This document shows, piece by piece, positions 1 through 3,022 of a stretch of 5,258 bases of DNA. The position numbers and the translations under genes were made by a program. Under the pieces are notes generated by a model. That model was given only the letters and a program-made list of their open reading frames with translations, was not told the DNA's origin and searched no databases. The stretch lies in the NCBI GenBank assembly GCA_023265495.1, contig JAHFTP010000128.1, forward strand, positions 1 to 5,258. Direction: 5' to 3'. Each line of letters begins with the position of its first letter. Positions within the stretch are counted from its first letter, which is position 1. This DNA comes from Chlamydiota bacterium. GTDB lineage: Bacteria; Chlamydiota; Chlamydiia; Chlamydiales; Rhabdochlamydiaceae.

Positions 1-1096
1 CCCCCTGCGAGGAGGCGGCCCTCTCTTTAGCTACATCTATATTGATGCTAAAGAAGGCCGGTTGTGGCATAAGGCCAAATCCCAATCCCAGGCTCAAAAA
101 GACAAGGGAAAGACCTAAAGAATGGGTGAATCCAAGCATGACAAAGCTAATAGCTGCCAGAAGCTGGCTACTCCAAATGACGTGGGATCTGGCGAGCCTG
201 CGGCTGCCCGTCTTCTTATAAAGCCAATCAGAGAGAACCCCTCCGGCCTTTAAAAAGACAGCACCTACAAGCCAGGGGATAGTCAAATACCACCCCACAC
301 TTTTCAGATTAAGTCCATGCTGAGATAAGAAATACCCCGGAAGCCATAGGGTCGCAAAAAAGAGCATATACCCAAAGGCAAAATACGCAATGTTATTCGC
401 AATAAGTGCCGGATGAGTAAGGATGAAACGCCAGTCAATGGGCACTTTTTTCTTCTCCACTTTGCTAGCACCGGAAGAAGCGATCAACTCCCTTTCCGCC
501 GCATTGACAAAGCGAGAATCTTCAGGTTTATCTCTGTAGAGAAAATACCAGACCACAGCCCAAACAATACCTACTGCGCTGATTGCAAAGAACATCGTTC
601 TCCATCCAAGGTCCGCCACTAGGTACGAGGTAATGGGTGCCCCTACGACAGAAGAAAGAGGAATGGCAACAAGCCCCAGAGATAAAGCTCTTGCTCTTTC
701 TGACATGGGAAGCCAGTCGCTAATAGTACGGGTCATAGCGGGGAAGTGAGGTCCTTCCGTGATTCCAAGTAAAAAACGCAGTCCAATAAATGTCCAAAAT
801 CCTACAGCAAAGCCAAGAAAGGCTACGCATAAGGACCATCCAATCGCCGCTAGAGGCCATATAATACGAGACCCCCACATATCTACAAGCCATCCCCCCA
901 CTGCGGTGAGTAGCACATAGCCCAGGCCGAAAGCAGAGAGAATCATACCAAATTGCGTATCGGTAAAATGAAATTCTTCTTTTAGAGGACCAATGATAAA
1001 GGAAATAGCCGATCGATCAATGAAATTCACTAAGGTAATAAAAAAAACAAGGCTTGTAACAACCCACCGAAACCGTGTGGAGCGACTATTTTGCAT
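1..1096 (-). CDS. MFS transporter, ACS (anion:cation symporter)-like family, C-terminus cut by window edge
   Basis: Inner-membrane secondary transporter; 365 codons are visible and roughly 60-70 C-terminal residues are probably missing. Seen: a short basic N-terminus (MQNSRSTRFR), then alternating hydrophobic segments giving about ten membrane helices. NFIDRSAIS (residues 24-32) after helix 1 matches the N-(Y/F)-x-D-R pattern of ACS carriers. GGWLVDMWGSR (67-77) is the MFS loop 2-3 motif A, repeated in degenerate form at GGVLSDWLYKKTG (285-297). RFLLGITEGPHFPAM (107-121) in helix 4 resembles the R-F-L-x-G-x-x-E-x-P-x-F-P signature of glucarate/hexuronate/phthalate-type transporters. A hydrophilic loop at about 188-222 separates the two six-helix halves. 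Family knowledge: ACS members import organic anions with H+ or Na+. The substrate cannot be read here, so no symbol is given. The start at 1096 is supported by an AGAGGG Shine-Dalgarno six bases upstream. The gene is transcribed divergently from the porin gene, so it is not in that operon. I am confident of the family and not of the substrate. Confidence 0.93.
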   Translation of the reverse strand, partial: MQNSRSTRFRWVVTSLVFFITLVNFIDRSAISFIIGPLKEEFHFTDTQFGMILSAFGLGYVLLTAVGGWLVDMWGSRIIWPLAAIGWSLCVAFLGFAVGFWTFIGLRFLLGITEGPHFPAMTRTISDWLPMSERARALSLGLVAIPLSSVVGAPITSYLVADLGWRTMFFAISAVGIVWAVVWYFLYRDKPEDSRFVNAAERELIASSGASKVEKKKVPIDWRFILTHPALIANNIAYFAFGYMLFFATLWLPGYFLSQHGLNLKSVGWYLTIPWLVGAVFLKAGGVLSDWLYKKTGSRRLARSHVIWSSQLLAAISFVMLGFTHSLGLSLVFLSLGLGFGLMPQPAFFSINIDVAKERAASSQG

Positions 1097-1102
1097 TATG
1101 TT

Positions 1103-1108
1103 CCCTCT
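1103..1108 (-). promoter_or_regulatory. Ribosome binding site of the MFS transporter gene
   Basis: Read on the minus strand, AGAGGG lies six bases before the ATG at 1096-1094. This is a good Shine-Dalgarno at normal spacing and fixes the start. No alternative in-frame start with comparable support was seen upstream. Confidence 0.7.
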
Positions 1109-1110
1109 TT

Positions 1111-1122
1111 TTTAAGCTTAAA
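1111..1122. repeat. 12-bp perfect palindrome TTTAAGCTTAAA, possible operator
   Basis: TTTAAGCTTAAA is its own reverse complement. It sits just upstream of the Shine-Dalgarno of the transporter gene, centred about 20 bp from its start codon. A repressor site covering the start of transcription or the leader is possible. A perfect AT-rich palindrome of this length can also arise by chance. The sequence is seen; the function is inferred. Confidence 0.35.
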
Positions 1123-1148
1123 TATCTATACAAATTTTGAAGACTATT

Positions 1149-1248
1149 GGAGGTGCTAAAGTCGCAAAAACAAGTCATATCCACTGACGCCTTCTTGTCA
1201 GTCTAAAGAAAAGTCTTAATACCTCTTCAGTATGACAACTTTACCTCC
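1149..1248 (-). repeat. Long-range inverted repeat containing an orphan Shine-Dalgarno, in the transporter leader
   Basis: On the plus strand GGAGGTGCTAAAG (1149-1161) is complementary to CTTTACCTCC (1239-1248), apart from a two-base GC bulge. In a minus-strand transcript the upstream arm reads AAGGAGGTAAAG, a near-ideal Shine-Dalgarno, and the downstream arm would pair with it. A smaller stem (1183-1202) is nested between the arms. No open frame of useful length follows this Shine-Dalgarno: the TTG five bases later gives only three codons before TGA. It may be a structured 5' leader of the transporter mRNA or a decayed small gene. The transcription start is unknown, so it is not certain that both arms are transcribed. 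Confidence 0.35.
1183..1202. repeat. 6-bp stem inverted repeat (ACTGAC / GTCAGT)
   Basis: ACTGAC at 1183-1188 and GTCAGT at 1197-1202 form a perfect 6-bp stem with an 8-base loop, GCCTTCTT. No T-run follows on either strand, so it is not an intrinsic terminator. It lies inside the larger inverted repeat 1149-1248 and could be an inner stem of the same leader structure or a protein-binding dyad. Confidence 0.35.
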
Positions 1249-1273
1249 TTTCTCAATATAAGAAAAGGTTCTT

Positions 1274-1315
1274 TATTTCCCCCTCTTGCAAAACAAATTT
1301 TTCTATTTCCCCTCT
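1274..1315 (+). repeat. CT-rich direct repeat pair, 30-bp period
   Basis: TATTTCCCCCTCT at 1274-1286 and TATTTCCCCTCT at 1304-1315 differ by one C. Their starts are 30 bp apart, close to three helical turns, which would place both on the same face of the DNA. They lie upstream of the candidate porin promoter, so an activator or repressor site is possible. A chance duplication in CT-rich sequence is also possible. Confidence 0.3.
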
Positions 1316-1355
1316 ATATTTTATTTTGGATGAGCCTCCTATAGAAACAGGATCG

Positions 1356-1385
1356 TTGCGTTCTAGTTTTGCCTATACATATATA
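1356..1385 (+). promoter_or_regulatory. Candidate sigma70-type promoter for the porin gene
   Basis: TTGCGT (1356-1361) and TATATA (1380-1385) are separated by 18 bases and resemble -35 and -10 hexamers. The start codon lies about 95 bases beyond the -10 box, leaving a leader of about 88 nt. Other AT-rich hexamers lie nearer the gene (for example TATTTA at 1438-1443), so the choice is tentative. Confidence 0.35.
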
Positions 1386-1471
1386 GTTAGCCAAGGGATG
1401 AGGCCATCAGATCGTTATTGCTTAAAAAAATAATTCCTATTTAAGATCTCGCAGAAACACTTTTGTTATCT

Positions 1472-1476
1472 GGAGG
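1472..1476 (+). promoter_or_regulatory. Ribosome binding site deciding a GTG start for the porin gene
   Basis: GGAGG ends four bases before GTG at 1481-1483. It lies downstream of the TTG at 1463, so it cannot serve that codon. The ATG at 1479 is followed at once by TGA. The GTG is therefore the best start, and it gives a clean signal peptide. Confidence 0.65.
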
Positions 1477-1480
1477 ATAT

Positions 1481-2560
1481 GTGAGCCATTTCCCAAGCAT
1501 CAAAGCTACCGCCTTTCTTTCCACCCTCTCATTGTCGCAAGTCCTGGCAGATCCGGCCCCTACCGCAGAGGACACAAAACACGACTTCGATGCGTATGTC
1601 TTGCAGGAAGAGAAAAAAGAACTCGATGTCTTTATCTCTGCCGATCTACTGATCTGGCAGGCTAATGAGTCAGGACTTACCTATGCCTTCACTATGAAGG
1701 GGATAGATACGGCAGCTTTTGATCTAGGAGAGGGGCCCGCTAGCAGCCCTAAGTTTCGTTGGGAGCCGGGGGCTCGCATCACCTTGGGATACCATACTCC
1801 CCATGACAAGTGGGATACAAGTCTTGGATGGACATGGTTTTATGATCAAGCTTCAGGACATACTAGCGCATCTGCAGCTGGCTCCGTTCTTTTCCCCTCG
1901 TTTATCCATCCGGCTCAAGCCCTCTTGCACCACGCAACAGAGGGTGTCACAGCACATAACGGCTCCGGACATTGGAAACTCAATCTGAACCTCGTTGACT
2001 GGGAGCTTGGCAGGGTTATTCATACAAGCAAGAAATTCTCCATCCGTCCTTTTATGGGCCTTAGGACAGCGTGGGTCTTCCAACGATACCAAATAGAATA
2101 CACAGATGTAGACACACTTTCAGGACAAGATCTCTTTGATGAATACGAAACAGATATGCACAATAACTTTTGGGGACTAGGCGTGCGAGCAGGATTTACC
2201 ACTCACTGGTCCATAAAAAACCACTTTACCCTCTATGCGAACTTAGCGTTATCTATTCTGTATGGGTTCTTCTCTTTAACTGATACAGAAGAAGGAGATG
2301 AAGCCGTCCTCCTCAAAACAACGGACAGTTTTCGTTCAAGCAGAGCCATTTCAGATCTTCAGTTAGGGCTCGGTTGGAATAAGATGTTTTGCAATAACAA
2401 GCTAAGGCTGAGTCTTCTCGCTTGCTGGGAGCATCATATGTTCTTTTCCCAAAACCAATTTCTTCGCTTCACCGATGGCTTCATGCCGGGACAAGTCATA
2501 CAAAATCAGGGAGACCTCGCCATACAAGGCTGGAGCCTATCTGCAAAGATCGGTTTCTAA
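1481..2560 (+). CDS. Lpg1974-family / MOMP-like pore-forming outer-membrane protein
   Basis: Complete 359-residue outer-membrane beta-barrel, probably a porin for small solutes. GTG is chosen as the start because GGAGG precedes it and the N-terminus becomes a short signal peptide: MSHFPSIKATAFLSTLSLS, then VLA, with cleavage likely after Ala23 before DPAP. A polar, acidic stretch (about 24-48) precedes the first strand, DVFISADLLIW (49-59), the family's usual opening. Other family-like blocks are WEPGARITLGY (94-104), LVDWELGRVI (171-180), SIRPFMGLRTAWV (187-199), NNFWGLGVRAG (228-238), DLQLGLGW (292-299) and WEHHMFFSQNQ (316-326). The last residue is Phe359, the usual barrel-insertion signal read by the BAM machinery. 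Alternating hydrophobic/polar strands fill the rest. The family is common in Legionella and expanded in environmental chlamydiae, where such proteins probably act as MOMP analogues. A terminator-like element follows directly, so it is probably monocistronic. Pore selectivity cannot be read from sequence. Confidence 0.9.
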   Translation: MSHFPSIKATAFLSTLSLSQVLADPAPTAEDTKHDFDAYVLQEEKKELDVFISADLLIWQANESGLTYAFTMKGIDTAAFDLGEGPASSPKFRWEPGARITLGYHTPHDKWDTSLGWTWFYDQASGHTSASAAGSVLFPSFIHPAQALLHHATEGVTAHNGSGHWKLNLNLVDWELGRVIHTSKKFSIRPFMGLRTAWVFQRYQIEYTDVDTLSGQDLFDEYETDMHNNFWGLGVRAGFTTHWSIKNHFTLYANLALSILYGFFSLTDTEEGDEAVLLKTTDSFRSSRAISDLQLGLGWNKMFCNNKLRLSLLACWEHHMFFSQNQFLRFTDGFMPGQVIQNQGDLAIQGWSLSAKIGF

Positions 2561-2580
2561 ATGTATGGAGGGGATATAAA

Positions 2581-2627
2581 GGGAACTGGTTCCCAAGGGG
2601 GCCTGCCCCCTTTAACCCCATTTTTTT
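2581..2627 (+). terminator. Tandem-hairpin intrinsic terminator after the porin gene
   Basis: Two inverted repeats lie 20 bases after the porin stop. GGGAAC-TG-GTTCCC (2581-2594) is followed directly by AAGGGGG-CCTG-CCCCCTT (2595-2612), a 7-bp GC-rich stem with a 4-base loop. A seven-T run follows at 2621-2627. The T-run begins eight bases beyond the second stem, farther than in a textbook terminator. Pairing of GGTT (2588-2591) with AACC (2614-2617) would extend the second stem and bring the T-run closer, at the cost of the first hairpin. It could also be a dispersed genomic repeat used as a terminator. Confidence 0.65.
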
Positions 2628-2701
2628 CTAGCTTTTCTTACCTCCAATCTGTTATCAATTTTCTCGTATTTTATTTTTTATTACTTATCAGAGGACTTGA
2701 T

Positions 2702-2971
2702 ATAAGAATTTTTTCGTTGCTGCTACTCTCTCTTTATCTTTGTAGCTCTTTTGTTATAGGAACAGAAACAAGACTTGGCGCTTACTTCACTAACTGGGCG
2801 CAATACAGACCCGGAGCTGGATCTTGCAAGCCTGACAATACGGCAAGTATCTTATCTAAGGTCACTGACCTCAACTACGCATTTCTGTTTTTCAATTACT
2901 CTCCGTCTACTATAGATAGGGAAATTATTTTTCCCTATCTATCCCTCCCTGTGAAAAAAATTCTTCTATAA
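2702..2971 (+). pseudogene. GH18 chitinase-like N-terminal remnant with ATA in place of a start codon
   Basis: Reading from ATA at 2702 gives 89 codons. Residues 2-20 (RIFSLLLLSLYLCSSFVIG) look like a Sec signal peptide. RLGAYFTNWAQYRPGAG (24-40), then DLNYAFLFFNYS (56-67), match the first beta-strand, the following loop and the second strand at the N-terminus of glycoside hydrolase family 18 chitinase-like TIM barrels. GAGGA at 2691-2695 sits six bases before the ATA, exactly where a start codon is expected, so a former ATG mutated to ATA is likely. The next in-frame NTG is TTG at 2717, without a Shine-Dalgarno. The frame ends after SPSTIDREIIF and an unrelated tail. The catalytic DxxDxDxE motif and nearly all of the barrel, normally more than 250 further residues, are absent, and acnA begins 51 bases later. 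Other frames downstream show no GH18-like continuation. The product cannot be an active chitinase; a short secreted peptide is conceivable but unsupported. The family call rests on about 45 residues. Confidence 0.7.
2912..2942. repeat. Perfect 13-bp inverted repeat at the end of the chitinase remnant
   Basis: ATAGATAGGGAAA (2912-2924) and TTTCCCTATCTAT (2930-2942) are perfectly complementary around a 5-base loop, TTATT. The repeat begins where resemblance to GH18 stops. No T-run follows on either strand, so it is a poor terminator. It could be a deletion or insertion scar, a small mobile-element end, or a stem in the acnA leader, since it ends 80 bases before the acnA start. Confidence 0.6.
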
Positions 2972-3013
2972 AAAATAGAAAAAAACTCTTAAATGTAAGG
3001 GATGAACAAGAAA

Positions 3014-3017
3014 AAGG
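3014..3017 (+). promoter_or_regulatory. Weak ribosome binding site supporting the acnA start at 3023
   Basis: AAGG ends five bases before ATG 3023. A second in-frame ATG at 3002 (adding MNKKKVV) has AAGG only one base upstream, too close to work well, and an in-frame TAA lies at 2996. Start 3023 also lines up with the N-terminus of E. coli AcnA, so it is preferred. Confidence 0.45.
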
Positions 3018-3022
3018 TTGTT

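Larger units (their letters stand above)
1097..1480. other. Divergent intergenic region between transporter and porin genes
   Basis: These 384 bp hold no convincing gene on either strand; the longest start-to-stop frames I could follow are under about 20 codons. The region must carry the promoters of both divergent genes. It is AT-rich with CT-rich runs. Visible structure includes a 12-bp palindrome (1111-1122), a bulged long-range inverted repeat (1149-1161 with 1239-1248), a 6-bp hairpin (1183-1202), two CT-rich direct repeats 30 bp apart (1274-1315) and a sigma70-like promoter candidate (1356-1385). These are listed separately. No tRNA-like cloverleaf was recognised. Confidence 0.7.
2628..3022 (+). 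other. Spacer between porin terminator and acnA, holding the chitinase remnant and AT-rich sequence
   Basis: Apart from the GH18 remnant, this stretch holds T-rich sequence (2628-2690), the 13-bp hairpin (2912-2942), and an A-rich run with a small TTCTAT/ATAGAA inverted repeat (2964-2980) before the acnA start. A promoter for acnA must lie here if it is not read from upstream. TATAAA at 2967-2972 could be a -10 box but has no clear -35 partner. Confidence 0.5.

Noticed and set aside
413..622. 69-codon plus-strand frame inside the transporter gene
   Set aside because: It is antisense to well-conserved MFS coding sequence and its peptide resembles nothing known to me.
1236..1250. Three-codon minus-strand frame after the orphan Shine-Dalgarno as a minigene
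   Set aside because: The TTG-TCA-TAC-TGA frame is too short to support as a gene; the site is reported as a structural observation instead.
1232..1261. Nine-codon plus-strand frame starting ATGACAAC as a leader peptide
   Set aside because: No ribosome site precedes it and nothing about its composition suggests attenuation.
1463..1480. TTG 1463 as start of the porin gene
   Set aside because: No Shine-Dalgarno precedes it, and the GGAGG lies inside the added segment. The GTG at 1481 gives a normal signal peptide.
1803..2202. Short frames of 60-80 codons on both strands inside the porin gene
   Set aside because: They overlap a complete gene with clear family motifs throughout and lack ribosome sites or recognisable products.
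2561..2701. Extending the chitinase-like frame back to ATG 2561, giving 136 codons
   Set aside because: That ATG has no proper ribosome site, follows the porin stop directly, and the frame would run through the terminator hairpins and T-rich spacer; the peptide there is low-complexity and unlike GH18.
2964..2980. TTCTAT/ATAGAA inverted repeat before acnA as a terminator
   Set aside because: The stem is only 6 AT-rich pairs around an all-A loop, with no T-run after it on the plus strand.
3002..3022. Alternative acnA start at ATG 3002
   Set aside because: It is in frame, but its possible Shine-Dalgarno is only one base away, and homologues start at the equivalent of 3023.
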